Positions 56,612-64,000 of a stretch of DNA of 64,000 nt are shown here, one piece after another. Below the pieces are notes generated by a model. That model was not told the DNA's origin and ran no database searches. It was given only the letters and a program-made list of their open reading frames with translations. Numbering within the stretch: the stretch's first letter is position 1; each line of letters opens with the position of its first letter. The position numbers and the translations under genes were made by a program. This stretch comes from Campylobacter showae. Its GTDB lineage: Bacteria; Campylobacterota; Campylobacteria; Campylobacterales; Campylobacteraceae. The stretch covers positions 1,116,001 to 1,180,000 of the forward strand of contig NZ_CP012544.1 in NCBI RefSeq assembly GCF_004803815.1, given 5' to 3'.

Positions 56612-56716
56612 TTATTTTTCCTCTTTAACATTTTTATCTTTCTTAAGTCCTTTTTTATTTCTTATCCTACGAAACGCGCTTGAAAATGTAGATAAAGTCA
56701 TTTCCTCAAATTTCAT
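56612..56716 (-). CDS. 34-residue mini-ORF before the phase-variable gene
   Basis: ATG at 56716 with AAGGA 7 bases before it gives MKFEEMTLSTFSSAFRR and a lysine-rich tail, stopping two bases before the next start. The spacing suggests translational coupling. It is too short for family recognition and has no membrane helix. It may be a leader peptide or a small partner protein. Moderate confidence that it is translated. Confidence 0.45.
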   Translation of the reverse strand: MKFEEMTLSTFSSAFRRIRNKKGLKKDKNVKEEK

Positions 56717-56758
56717 TTCTATTTCCTTTCTTTAAATTTTACGCAAACGGCGGCAAAT

Positions 56759-58204
56759 TTACGCCGTAAACGTCTTTAAGGTTTCGTTGTATTTGTTTTC
56801 GTCCTCGCACTGGATCAGCAGCAAGTCGCCCTCTTCAAATACCGACGAACCGGTAGGTTTGATGTATTCGCCCTTGCGCTTGATGAGTAGCACCAAAAAG
56901 TCGCTAGGAAGCTCGAGCTCGGCTAGGTTTTTGCCCACGACTTCGGAGTCAAAGCGTATGGTGTGCTGGCGTAAAGTGTGGTAAAAGATCGGCAAGTTCG
57001 ACATCTCGACCTCTTCTACGACGACCTCTTCTTTGACGCCGCATTTTTGCGCGGCTTTTTCTAGCGTCATGCCTTGAATGATGATAGAGACGAACACGAC
57101 GAAAAATATCGTGTTAAAAATAAGCTCGGAATTTGGCAAATTTGCGCCGAACGGATAGGTCGCAAGTACGATAGGAACGACGCCTCGAAGCCCGACCCAC
57201 GAGATAAATATCTTTTCTTTGACATTGTATCTAGAGAGCAAAAGCGAGAGAAAAACACCCATCGGACGCGCGATAAACATGATCCAAAACGCGATCACTG
57301 TGCCCGCAAGCGCGACGGCTGGTAGCTGAGATGGATTTACCAAAAGTCCCAGCGTCAAAAATATGACGATCTGCATCGTCCACGCAATACCGTCGTGAAA
57401 ACCGATCAAATTTTTCTTATGCGCAAACTCTTTTTTATTTATAAACATGCCAGCGATATAAACGGCCAAAAAGCCGTTACCGCCGACTTTGCCCGCTAGC
57501 ACGTATAAAAGCATCACCCAAGCCATCGAAAACACCGGATATAGTCCCCAATACTCAAGCCTTAGGCGGTTAAAAAGCCCCGGTAGCGCGACGCCAAATA
57601 CATAACCCATCAGCCCGCCTAGCAAAAACTGCTTCACCAGCGTTAGCGCAATATCGGGAACGCTAGGGATCGTGGCTATGGAGATGATTTGTAGCATCGT
57701 GACGGTTAAAAAGATCGCCATCGGGTCGTTTGATCCGGACTCTAGCTCCAAAAGCGGACGGATGTTGTTTCGCAGCGAAATTTCCTTCGCCCCGAGTATC
57801 GCAAACACCGCCGCAGCGTCGGTCGAGGATATGATAGAGCCAAAAAGCAAAGCCTCCAGCCAGTCAAGGCCTAGCAGGTATTTTACCAGCACGGCTATCA
57901 TACCGGCAGTAAGCACGACGCCAAGAGTCGCTAGGATGATGCCGTTTACCATCACGGGGCGGATAGATTTTAGATTCGTATCAAGCCCGCCTGCGTAAAG
58001 TATAAAAATAAGCGCGATAGTGCCCACGTCTTGGGCGATTTGGCGATTATCAAAAGCAAGTCCGAGCAGCCCGTCCGAGCCTGCAAGCATACCGACTGCT
58101 AAAAAAACGACTAAGGACGGAACGCCGAATCTATCTGAAACCTTGCTGGAGACGATACAAGCGATAAGCAGGATAGAGAAAAATAGTAAAAAAGTTTCTA
58201 ACAT
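56759..58204 (-). CDS. Cation/proton antiporter of the CPA1/CPA2 type (NhaP2/KefB-like)
   Basis: A 481-residue protein with about 12 membrane helices (residues 1-390) and a C-terminal regulatory RCK_C-like domain (about 415-480, VVGKNLAELELPSDFLVLLIKRKGEYIKPTGSSVFEEGD). Typical are SSTDAAAVFAILG near residue 127 and GLRGVVPIVLATYP near 333. Likely potassium or sodium efflux in exchange for protons. C. jejuni has a KefB-annotated protein in this position (Cj1231). It follows hspR by about 125 bases. Confidence 0.88.
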   Translation of the reverse strand: MLETFLLFFSILLIACIVSSKVSDRFGVPSLVVFLAVGMLAGSDGLLGLAFDNRQIAQDVGTIALIFILYAGGLDTNLKSIRPVMVNGIILATLGVVLTAGMIAVLVKYLLGLDWLEALLFGSIISSTDAAAVFAILGAKEISLRNNIRPLLELESGSNDPMAIFLTVTMLQIISIATIPSVPDIALTLVKQFLLGGLMGYVFGVALPGLFNRLRLEYWGLYPVFSMAWVMLLYVLAGKVGGNGFLAVYIAGMFINKKEFAHKKNLIGFHDGIAWTMQIVIFLTLGLLVNPSQLPAVALAGTVIAFWIMFIARPMGVFLSLLLSRYNVKEKIFISWVGLRGVVPIVLATYPFGANLPNSELIFNTIFFVVFVSIIIQGMTLEKAAQKCGVKEEVVVEEVEMSNLPIFYHTLRQHTIRFDSEVVGKNLAELELPSDFLVLLIKRKGEYIKPTGSSVFEEGDLLLIQCEDENKYNETLKTFTA

Positions 58205-58328
58205 TGTCCCTCATTTGGGTTCAAAGCGGACAAATTTAAGGCTAAATTTAGTGCCCTAATAGCCTCAAATTTGGCGCGTTTTGTAAATAAATTTTACCCG
58301 ATTTTACCTTTTTAACGGATAAAAAGGA

Positions 58329-58706
58329 TTAATTTTTATCATCGTAAAAGATGAGATCAAAGCTATTTTTGCGCTTTACCAGAGCCTTTTTAGACGGCAC
58401 GCCGCCCTGCTCCATTTTGGCTAGATCCTCTTTCATCTGCCTTATCATGACTTCAGACTGCTCGATCTGCTCTTTTAACTGCAAGATTATGTCCACGCCC
58501 GCTAAATTTACGCCCAGATCGCGCGTTAGACGCAGTATCATCTTGATACGGTCCATGTCTTTTTCGGAATAAAGGCGCATCTTGCCCTCGGTTCTTGATG
58601 GCTCTAGCAGCCCCTCGCGCTCGTATTGGCGAAGCGTCTGCGGATGTATGGAGAGCACCTTGGCTACGACGCTTATTAGGTAGACCGGTTCTTCGTATTG
58701 TTTCAT
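58329..58706 (-). CDS. hspR: Heat-shock repressor HspR (MerR family)
   Basis: A 125-residue repressor with the MerR helix-turn-helix at the start (VYLISVVAKVLSIHPQTLRQYEREGLLEPSRTEGKMRLYSEKDMDRI) and a dimerisation helix behind (LKEQIEQSEVMIRQMKEDL). Known HspR proteins repress chaperone genes via HAIR operators. The gene begins one base after the end of cbpA, forming an operon in which HspR likely represses its own promoter. Confidence 0.93.
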   Translation of the reverse strand: MKQYEEPVYLISVVAKVLSIHPQTLRQYEREGLLEPSRTEGKMRLYSEKDMDRIKMILRLTRDLGVNLAGVDIILQLKEQIEQSEVMIRQMKEDLAKMEQGGVPSKKALVKRKNSFDLIFYDDKN

Positions 58707-58707
58707 T

Positions 58708-59580
58708 TTATGCCTCCGGGAGTTTTTGCTTCATGAGTTCGGCTAGCTCGCCGTCTAGGGCATTTACGTCCGGCAAAGACACGCGCGCCCTCAAGTACAG
58801 ATCGCCGAATATCCCGCTTTTTCTATTTTGCACGCCGTACCCTTTGAGCCTGATTTTTTGCCCCGATTTTGAGTTTTCGGCGATTTTTATCGTTACGTCT
58901 TTTTTAGGCGTTTTTACGTCTATCTTACCGCCAAACATCATCGTTTTTAGCGGGATTAGCACGTCTTTATATAGATCGTCTCCGTCTCTTTCGTACTCGT
59001 CGCTAGGCGCGATATTTACGGTTAGTATCAGATCTCCGCGACCGCCGCTACCTTTGCCTTTTATGCGTAGCTTTTCGCCGTCATTGATTCCGTTTGGGAT
59101 TTTTATTTTGATGTTTTCGCCGTTAAAATTTATCGAGTGCTCGCCGCCCTTTACGGCTACGTCAAACGGTATAGTTACCTTCGCTCGCGAGTCCAGATCC
59201 TCATCGTCCTCAAAGCCGCTAAATCCGCCAGTCTGTCTAAAACCGCTAAAGCCGCTCCTGCTAGAAAATCCGCTAAAGCCGCCTCCGCCGAAGATATTTT
59301 TTAAAATTTCGTCCAAATTTCCCATGCCTGAGCTGCTCGCAAAGTCATGGAAATTTTGCCCACCGAACATCGCGTCACCGTGCCTGTCGTACTGCGCACG
59401 CTTTTTTTCGTCGCTTAAAATTTCATACGCGGCATTTATCTCTTTAAATTTATCCTCCGCACCCGGGTCTTTGTTGATATCTGGATGATACTTGCGAGCC
59501 AGCCTGCGATAGGCCTTTTTGATCTCGTCGCCGGTGGCTTTTTCCGACACCCCTAACGTTTCGTAAAGACTATTGCTCAT
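58708..59580 (-). CDS. cbpA: DnaJ-class co-chaperone CbpA
   Basis: A 290-residue J-domain protein. The J domain (residues 4-68) holds HPD in [12 protein letters not shown], followed by a glycine/phenylalanine-rich stretch ([18 protein letters not shown]) and two C-terminal substrate domains. The zinc-finger domain of full DnaJ is absent, hence CbpA type. In Campylobacter it is co-transcribed with hspR, as here. The promoter lies 34-63 bases upstream. Confidence 0.95.
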   Translation of the reverse strand: MSNSLYETLGVSEKATGDEIKKAYRRLARKYHPDINKDPGAEDKFKEINAAYEILSDEKKRAQYDRHGDAMFGGQNFHDFASSSGMGNLDEILKNIFGGGGFSGFSSRSGFSGFRQTGGFSGFEDDEDLDSRAKVTIPFDVAVKGGEHSINFNGENIKIKIPNGINDGEKLRIKGKGSGGRGDLILTVNIAPSDEYERDGDDLYKDVLIPLKTMMFGGKIDVKTPKKDVTIKIAENSKSGQKIRLKGYGVQNRKSGIFGDLYLRARVSLPDVNALDGELAELMKQKLPEA

Positions 59581-59613
59581 GTTATGTCCTTCTGGTCAAT
59601 TAATTTTATAGCG

Positions 59614-59643
59614 ATTATAGCACAAAGGTTTAGCGTATGTCAA
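59614..59643 (-). promoter_or_regulatory. Sigma-70 promoter of cbpA-hspR
   Basis: On the minus strand TTGACA and TATAAT are separated by 18 bases, with TGTGC before the -10 (extended -10 like). The -35 overlaps the sequence CTTGATTGACATACG, whose CTTGA start resembles half of the HAIR operator. A full inverted repeat was not found. Confidence 0.8.
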
Positions 59644-59713
59644 TCAAGTATAGTAAACGAAACGATTTTAAACGACTTAAAGAATAATTAACTTTACGTT
59701 GAGCTTAACGCCT

Positions 59714-59719
59714 TATAAT
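59714..59719 (+). promoter_or_regulatory. -10 box of htrA with adjacent imperfect palindrome
   Basis: TATAAT lies 35 bases before the htrA ATG. Just upstream, CGTTGAGCTTAACG is a 14-base palindrome with two mismatches (CGTT-AGCT-AACG core), a possible operator. The -35 is indistinct. Confidence 0.55.
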
Positions 59720-59754
59720 CGCGCTTTGAAAAAATTTTATCAAAAGGAAAAGCA

Positions 59755-61170
59755 ATGAAAAAGATAATGATATTATCTTTGGCTACTTCTTGCGCGATCT
59801 TTGCCGCAAGCATAAACTTTAACGAACCCGCAGAGGATTTTACTAGAGTAAATCCGGAATTTAACAAAAACGTCGTCCTGTCCTACAACAGCTCTATCGC
59901 CGACGCTAAAAAATCGGTCGTAAATATCTCCACCACAAAAACCGTCAGCAGCAACGTAGCAGATATGAACGATATGTTTAGCGATCCGTTTTTTAAGGAC
60001 TTTTTCGGATTTCAGTTTAACATCCCTCAAGAAAAACAAAAAAGTAGCTCGCTAGGATCTGGCGTCGTCATATCTAGCGACGGCTATATCGTGACAAATA
60101 ACCACGTCGTAGAAGATAGCGACGAGATCGTAGTTACGCTGCTAGATAGCGACAAAGAGTACAAGGCTAAAATCATCGGCACCGACCCTAAAACAGACCT
60201 AGCCATCATCAAAATAGACGCCAAAGAGCTAAAAGCCATACCGTTTGCCGACTCGGCTAAACTGATGGAGGGCGATATAGTATTTGCCATCGGAAATCCG
60301 TTCGGCGTAGGCGGCAGCATCACTCAGGGCATAGTTTCAGGCCTAAATAAAGACAATATCGGTCTAAATCAATACGAAAATTTCATCCAGACAGACGCCT
60401 CGATAAACCCAGGCAACTCGGGTGGCGCGCTAGTAGATAGCCGCGGCTATTTAGTAGGCATAAACTCAGCCATACTTAGCCGCAGCGGCGGAAACAACGG
60501 CATCGGCTTTGCCATCCCGTCAAATATGACTAAAGATATCGCCAAAAAACTCATCGAAGACGGCAAAATCGAGCGCGGATATATCGGCGTGATGATAGCA
60601 AATCTAAACGAAGAGCAAAAAGAGATATACAAAAACAAAGAAGGCGCGCTCATTAGTAGCGTAGAAAGTGGCCTTCCTGCGGATGTCGCGGGACTAAAAC
60701 GAGGCGATCTGGTCATCAAAATCGACGATAAAGAGATCAAAAACGCAAATGATCTCAAAAACATCATCGGCTCGCTAGCTCCAAATAAAGAGATCACGCT
60801 AACCTACGAACGCTCCGGCAAAATCGAAACCGCCAAGATAAAACTAGCTAATGCCAACGCAAAATCAAGCACCCCTGTGACAAAAGGCGGTACGGCAATC
60901 GATGGTCTTAGCGTTACGGCTATCGACGATAACGCAAGATACAAATACCGCCTAGCTCCAGATGCTGCCGGTATACTGGTAACGGATGTAAAAACTGGCT
61001 CAAATGCCGAAAAAATCGGTTTTGAAAAAGGCGATATCATCATCCAGATTGCCGAGGAAAATATCAAAAACATGGATGACTTTAACAAGGCCCTAGCAAG
61101 CACGAAGGGCAAAAAGACCCTCGTTTGGGTTAATCGCGGCGGACTTTTCCAGGGTCTTGTTATAAAATAA
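59755..61170 (+). CDS. htrA: Periplasmic serine protease and chaperone, DegP/HtrA type
   Basis: A 471-residue protein with signal peptide (KKIMILSLATSCAIFAAS). The catalytic triad is His117 (TNNHVV), Asp148 (TDLAIIKID) and Ser222 (GNSGGA). Two PDZ domains follow, roughly 270-360 and 385-470. HtrA degrades or refolds misfolded envelope proteins and in C. jejuni cleaves host junction proteins. It diverges from cbpA-hspR across 174 bases. AAGGAAAAGCA precedes the ATG. A terminator follows. Confidence 0.96.
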   Translation: MKKIMILSLATSCAIFAASINFNEPAEDFTRVNPEFNKNVVLSYNSSIADAKKSVVNISTTKTVSSNVADMNDMFSDPFFKDFFGFQFNIPQEKQKSSSLGSGVVISSDGYIVTNNHVVEDSDEIVVTLLDSDKEYKAKIIGTDPKTDLAIIKIDAKELKAIPFADSAKLMEGDIVFAIGNPFGVGGSITQGIVSGLNKDNIGLNQYENFIQTDASINPGNSGGALVDSRGYLVGINSAILSRSGGNNGIGFAIPSNMTKDIAKKLIEDGKIERGYIGVMIANLNEEQKEIYKNKEGALISSVESGLPADVAGLKRGDLVIKIDDKEIKNANDLKNIIGSLAPNKEITLTYERSGKIETAKIKLANANAKSSTPVTKGGTAIDGLSVTAIDDNARYKYRLAPDAAGILVTDVKTGSNAEKIGFEKGDIIIQIAEENIKNMDDFNKALASTKGKKTLVWVNRGGLFQGLVIK

Positions 61171-61181
61171 TTTCTACATTT

Positions 61182-61210
61182 AAGGCGCGGGCAACTGCGC
61201 CTTTTCTTTT
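61182..61210 (+). terminator. Intrinsic terminator of htrA
   Basis: AAGGCGC (61182-61188) pairs with GCGCCTT (61197-61203), loop 8 bases, followed by TTCTTTT. It lies 12 bases past the htrA stop. Confidence 0.82.
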
Positions 61211-61409
61211 AAATTTTCCAAATTTTACCAGTCAAATTTGACGCTCTATTATTTTAAATTTGACCTGAATAAATTTCTAGTTTCAAATTTGAGCGTCTTA
61301 GTTTGGTCAAATTTTACCAAGCTTAACAAAAGCGCTCGTATGTAGGTTGCAAGCGCAGCGCAACAAAAAACAAGCCGCGGCCGCCATTAAAAATTTAGTC
61401 AAAACTCGC

Positions 61410-61415
61410 TATAAT
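61410..61415 (+). promoter_or_regulatory. -10 box of cprRS
   Basis: TATAAT, 17 bases before the cprR start codon, so the leader is very short. The flanking AAAGGA is the ribosome site. Confidence 0.6.
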
Positions 61416-61432
61416 CCCCAAAAGGACATAAA

Positions 61433-62125
61433 ATGATAAAAATTCTGATGATAGAAGATGACCTGGAGCTGGCGGAAATTTTGACCGAGTTTTTAGCAAA
61501 AAGCGATATGAGCGTAACGACGGCGGAGGAGCCGTATATCGGGCTCTCGACGCTAAACGTAGAAAAATTTGACCTCGTGATCTTAGATCTCACGCTGCCG
61601 GGACTTGACGGCCTAGAAGTATGCAAAGAGATCCGCAAGCGCCACGACGTGCCCATCATCATCTCAAGCGCGCGCCACGACATCACCGACAAAGTAAACG
61701 CCCTAGATAACGGCGCAGACGACTATCTGCCAAAGCCTTACGACCCGCAGGAACTACTTGCTCGTATCAAAAGCCATCTGCGCCGCCAAAGCACTGTAGC
61801 GGGCACAAATTTAAGCGGCGTAAAAGAACCTGCGCGCGAGAAAGATATCGCAGTAGATGATTTTAAACACGTCATCACTCTAAAAGGCGAGCCGTTAAAT
61901 TTGACCGCAGCCGAGTACGACATCCTAAAATATATGCTGCAAAAAGAAGGCGGCGCCATCACGCGCGAGGAGTTCATCTACAACTGCGCGAGCATCAGCG
62001 AGGACTCAACAAACAAGAGCATAGACGTCATTATCGGCCGCATCAGAGGCAAGCTAGGCGACGACCCCAAAGAGCCAAAATACATCCACGCCATCCGCGG
62101 CATCGGCTATAAGCTCATGCAGTAA
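61433..62125 (+). CDS. cprR: Response regulator CprR (OmpR family)
   Basis: A 230-residue regulator. The receiver domain has Asp9-Asp10, the phosphorylated Asp52 (LVILDLTLPGLDG) and Lys101. A winged-helix DNA-binding domain occupies the last 100 residues (TAAEYDILKYMLQ; SIDVIIGRIRGKLGDD). Position after htrA matches C. jejuni Cj1227, where CprR is essential and linked to envelope biology, biofilm and planktonic growth. Followed by cprS 20 bases later. Confidence 0.9.
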   Translation: MIKILMIEDDLELAEILTEFLAKSDMSVTTAEEPYIGLSTLNVEKFDLVILDLTLPGLDGLEVCKEIRKRHDVPIIISSARHDITDKVNALDNGADDYLPKPYDPQELLARIKSHLRRQSTVAGTNLSGVKEPAREKDIAVDDFKHVITLKGEPLNLTAAEYDILKYMLQKEGGAITREEFIYNCASISEDSTNKSIDVIIGRIRGKLGDDPKEPKYIHAIRGIGYKLMQ

Positions 62126-62145
62126 ATTTAACATAAAGCCCGCAA

Positions 62146-63384
62146 ATGAAACGCTCATCGGTTTTTTACACTATCACTTTTATCTTCGCGCTTGCGCTTA
62201 CGAGCATCTTTCTCGCGTTTTTGTGGCTGATGGACTACGACAAGCAAAACTACGCGCGCGAGCTAAACGCCAAGTACTCCACGATCGCTAGAAACCAGCT
62301 CTTTTTGATGAGCGGTATCATAAACGAAAAAGAGTACGAGCGTCAAACGGGCGACTTTAAGATACCTGAGATCACAAACGAACAGCAAAAAGAAGAGATC
62401 CTAGCAAACGCAACCGTGCTTGAGGAGATATCCGCAGACATCGGTTCTAGCGCCATCATGATCTATCAAAATCACCACTATCTAAAAGTCCAGCACGTAG
62501 ATAAAATCCTGCTTTTAAAGGATAACGACTACCAGCCATACCGCTACGACATCATCAAGATTATCTTTTTGCTAGTCGCAATCATACTTCTTGCCGCTTA
62601 CGTTTTTGTTATCAGAAAGCTAAAACCGCTAAGAAAACTAAAGCGCCAGATAGCTAAATTTGCCGCGGGCGAGATCGAAGAAGTGCAAAACGTAAGTAGC
62701 GGTAACGACGAAATTTCCGAAGTTGCGGAGGCGTTTTATGACGCAGTGTCCCAGATCAAAAGCTTAAACGCATCGCGCAAGCTGTTTTTAAGAAACATAA
62801 TGCACGAACTAAAAACCCCGATCACCAAAGGTCGCCTAGCTGCCGAAATGATCGAAAAAAGCAAAAACCAGGAGCGGCTAGTATCTGTGTTTATAAAACT
62901 CGAAAATCTCATAAACGAATTTGCCGCCGTCGAGCAAGTCACGTCAAACATCGCACTAAATAACACTAAAATTTGCCGTATCGACGACGTCATCGACGAG
63001 GCTCTGGATATCGCGATGGTAGATCCGGGGCAAGTCACGATCAGCAAGCTAGAGGACGTGAACCTAAATGCGGACTTTAAACTGCTAGCTATCGCCGCAA
63101 AAAATATGATCGATAACGCTCTAAAATACTCTCCAAACAAGCACGTAAATATAACTATCACGCGCGAGTCGATCAAATTTATCAACGAAGGCGAGCGGCT
63201 GTCAAAGGAACTGTGCCACTACGTCGAGCCTTTTACCAAGGGCGAAAGCGCGCAAAAGAGCTTTGGTCTGGGGCTCTACATCGTCGAAAATATAATCAAA
63301 GCCCATAAGCTAACTCTAAGCTACGAGTACAAAAACGGGCTAAACGTGTTTAGCTTTGAAAATCTGCAAAATATTGCGGCGTAG
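62146..63384 (+). CDS. cprS: Sensor histidine kinase CprS
   Basis: A 412-residue kinase. Membrane helices flank a periplasmic sensor (about 8-28 and 137-155). After a HAMP-like linker, the phosphorylated His220 lies in FLRNIMHELKTPITKGRLA, and the ATPase domain (N box near MIDNALKYS, G box near SFGLGLYIVENI) follows. It pairs with CprR. In C. jejuni the kinase is not essential while the regulator is. The ligand is unknown. Confidence 0.9.
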   Translation: MKRSSVFYTITFIFALALTSIFLAFLWLMDYDKQNYARELNAKYSTIARNQLFLMSGIINEKEYERQTGDFKIPEITNEQQKEEILANATVLEEISADIGSSAIMIYQNHHYLKVQHVDKILLLKDNDYQPYRYDIIKIIFLLVAIILLAAYVFVIRKLKPLRKLKRQIAKFAAGEIEEVQNVSSGNDEISEVAEAFYDAVSQIKSLNASRKLFLRNIMHELKTPITKGRLAAEMIEKSKNQERLVSVFIKLENLINEFAAVEQVTSNIALNNTKICRIDDVIDEALDIAMVDPGQVTISKLEDVNLNADFKLLAIAAKNMIDNALKYSPNKHVNITITRESIKFINEGERLSKELCHYVEPFTKGESAQKSFGLGLYIVENIIKAHKLTLSYEYKNGLNVFSFENLQNIAA

Positions 63385-63554
63385 GCGTGAATTTGAGCGT
63401 TTTGTCGAGTTTGCGACACACAGAGAAAATTTAAGAGCCGTATTTGCTTAAATTTTAAAATTCGGCGTATCGTTTGTGGCCAACTAAACGCCAAATTTTG
63501 AGCTACAAATTTGGCGCTCGTTTCAAATTTATAGTCAAATTTAGTGAACGCTCG

Positions 63555-64000
63555 CTACTCATAATAAAAAGACTTTACAGGCACGAAATTTAGCCCGGCC
63601 TCTTTGCACAGCGCGTAAAAATCAACCTCGCCGCCGCTAGATTTAAACTCAAAATAACATTCGTAAAGCTTTACTAAGTTTTCAAATTCTAAATTTAACC
63701 GCTCGCTTATCTCGTGTTTTTCTCTTGAGTCTCGAGCTTCGCTGGTTAGTTGCTCATAGTATGTGCGCTCTATCAGGCAGCCATCTGGAAAGTGGTGTGC
63801 GCCCCAGTCTAGCGCATCTAATAGCGTACAAAAGTATAACTCCACGGTTCGTGCGTCGCAATGCTCATGGCGGTATGCGTGGCGCAAAAGCTCATCCCTA
63901 TCAAGCTCCCGCAAGCCGCGCGTGCAGATCTGGTACGCCCAGCGCAGATGCGGCATCTCACCTGTGTCGCAGCGCCCTTTTAGATACTCGCCGACTAGCT
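63555..64000 (-). CDS. Unknown protein, 5' end beyond window
   Basis: The last 148 codons of a gene whose start lies past base 64000; the frame is open up to the edge (LVGEYLKGRCDTGEM... precedes the first in-window Met). The sequence is acidic with many aromatic residues, for example LELYFCTLLDALDWGAHHFPDG-like stretches, and is mostly helical. No family recognised. It converges on cprS with a 170-base AT-rich gap that contains no clear terminator. Confidence 0.6.
   Translation of the reverse strand, partial: LVGEYLKGRCDTGEMPHLRWAYQICTRGLRELDRDELLRHAYRHEHCDARTVELYFCTLLDALDWGAHHFPDGCLIERTYYEQLTSEARDSREKHEISERLNLEFENLVKLYECYFEFKSSGGEVDFYALCKEAGLNFVPVKSFYYE

Noticed and set aside
59581-59754. 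Full HAIR operator
   Set aside because: Only half-site-like sequence and an imperfect palindrome are visible; the two-arm CTTGAGT/ACTCAAG pattern is not found.
1-64000. CRISPR array, prophage, insertion sequence, tRNA
   Set aside because: No regularly spaced repeats, no integrase or transposase, and no cloverleaf was recognised by eye; a dedicated tRNA scan was not possible.

Overview
The window looks like a chromosomal segment of a Campylobacter. Three things suggest this. The gene sets follow orders known from Campylobacter: the cprRS/htrA/cbpA/hspR block, flgI-flgJ-flgM-flgN-flgK, flaG-fliD-fliS, and prenyl synthase-hemA-proS-fxsA-hemC. The promoters near flagellar genes read as sigma-54 and sigma-28 types. 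Codon use and intergenic DNA are saturated with AAATTT-cored words. The base composition appears clearly more GC-rich than C. jejuni, which points to the oral, higher-GC group (C. showae, C. rectus, C. curvus, C. gracilis). The species is inferred, not proven.

Layout. Bases 1-12.9 kb (almost all minus strand): the 5' part of ilvA, a CoA-binding protein, trmA, an NhaC-type antiporter, an SDR oxidoreductase, then a tightly packed run oxidoreductase - coiled-coil envelope protein - N6-adenine methyltransferase - YkgJ protein - TPR protein - trpC - HIT protein - ankyrin protein. 13-18.3 kb: a class II DAHP synthase (minus), then rarD, a small membrane-anchored protein, pyrB and pyrC (plus). 18.3-28.1 kb: a four-helix membrane protein, a 600-base gene-poor stretch, an AbgA-like amidohydrolase, a GH3 N-acetylhexosaminidase, gpsA, gatB, atpB, a TSUP exporter and sodC. 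28.2-36.9 kb: the flagellar region, with rod, hook and anti-sigma genes on the minus strand diverging from flaG-fliD-fliS on the plus strand. Here I read a sigma-54 promoter before flgI and sigma-28 promoters before flgM and flaG. 36.9-42.3 kb: accessory material, with an SMI1/KNR4-like protein, the RNase P RNA, small orphan proteins, a heavily decayed Sel1-repeat (Hcp-like) pseudogene and a yjiH-yjiG-peptidase cluster. 42.8-56 kb: truD-thiL, a UbiD-type menaquinone decarboxylase, the hemC-fxsA-proS-hemA-prenyl synthase run, a HAD phosphatase and metY. 56.1-64 kb: a probably phase-variable secreted protein with a G8 tract, an antiporter, the hspR-cbpA heat-shock genes, htrA, the cprRS two-component system, and an unidentified gene running off the end.

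How the parts fit. Most of the window is housekeeping: tetrapyrrole, pyrimidine, aromatic and menaquinone/prenyl synthesis, translation quality, and flagellar assembly. FlgM/FlgN and the sigma promoters make a readable regulatory circuit: early rod/hook genes from sigma-54, anti-sigma FlgM and filament cap genes from sigma-28. The most novel signals are the poly-G switched small secreted coiled-coil protein with its upstream mini-ORF (56165-56716), two hairpins that bury ribosome binding sites next to flagellar genes (31308-31340 and 28969-29011), and a large MotB/OmpA-like coiled-coil protein (9952-11934). I found no CRISPR array, prophage, insertion sequence or tRNA gene.
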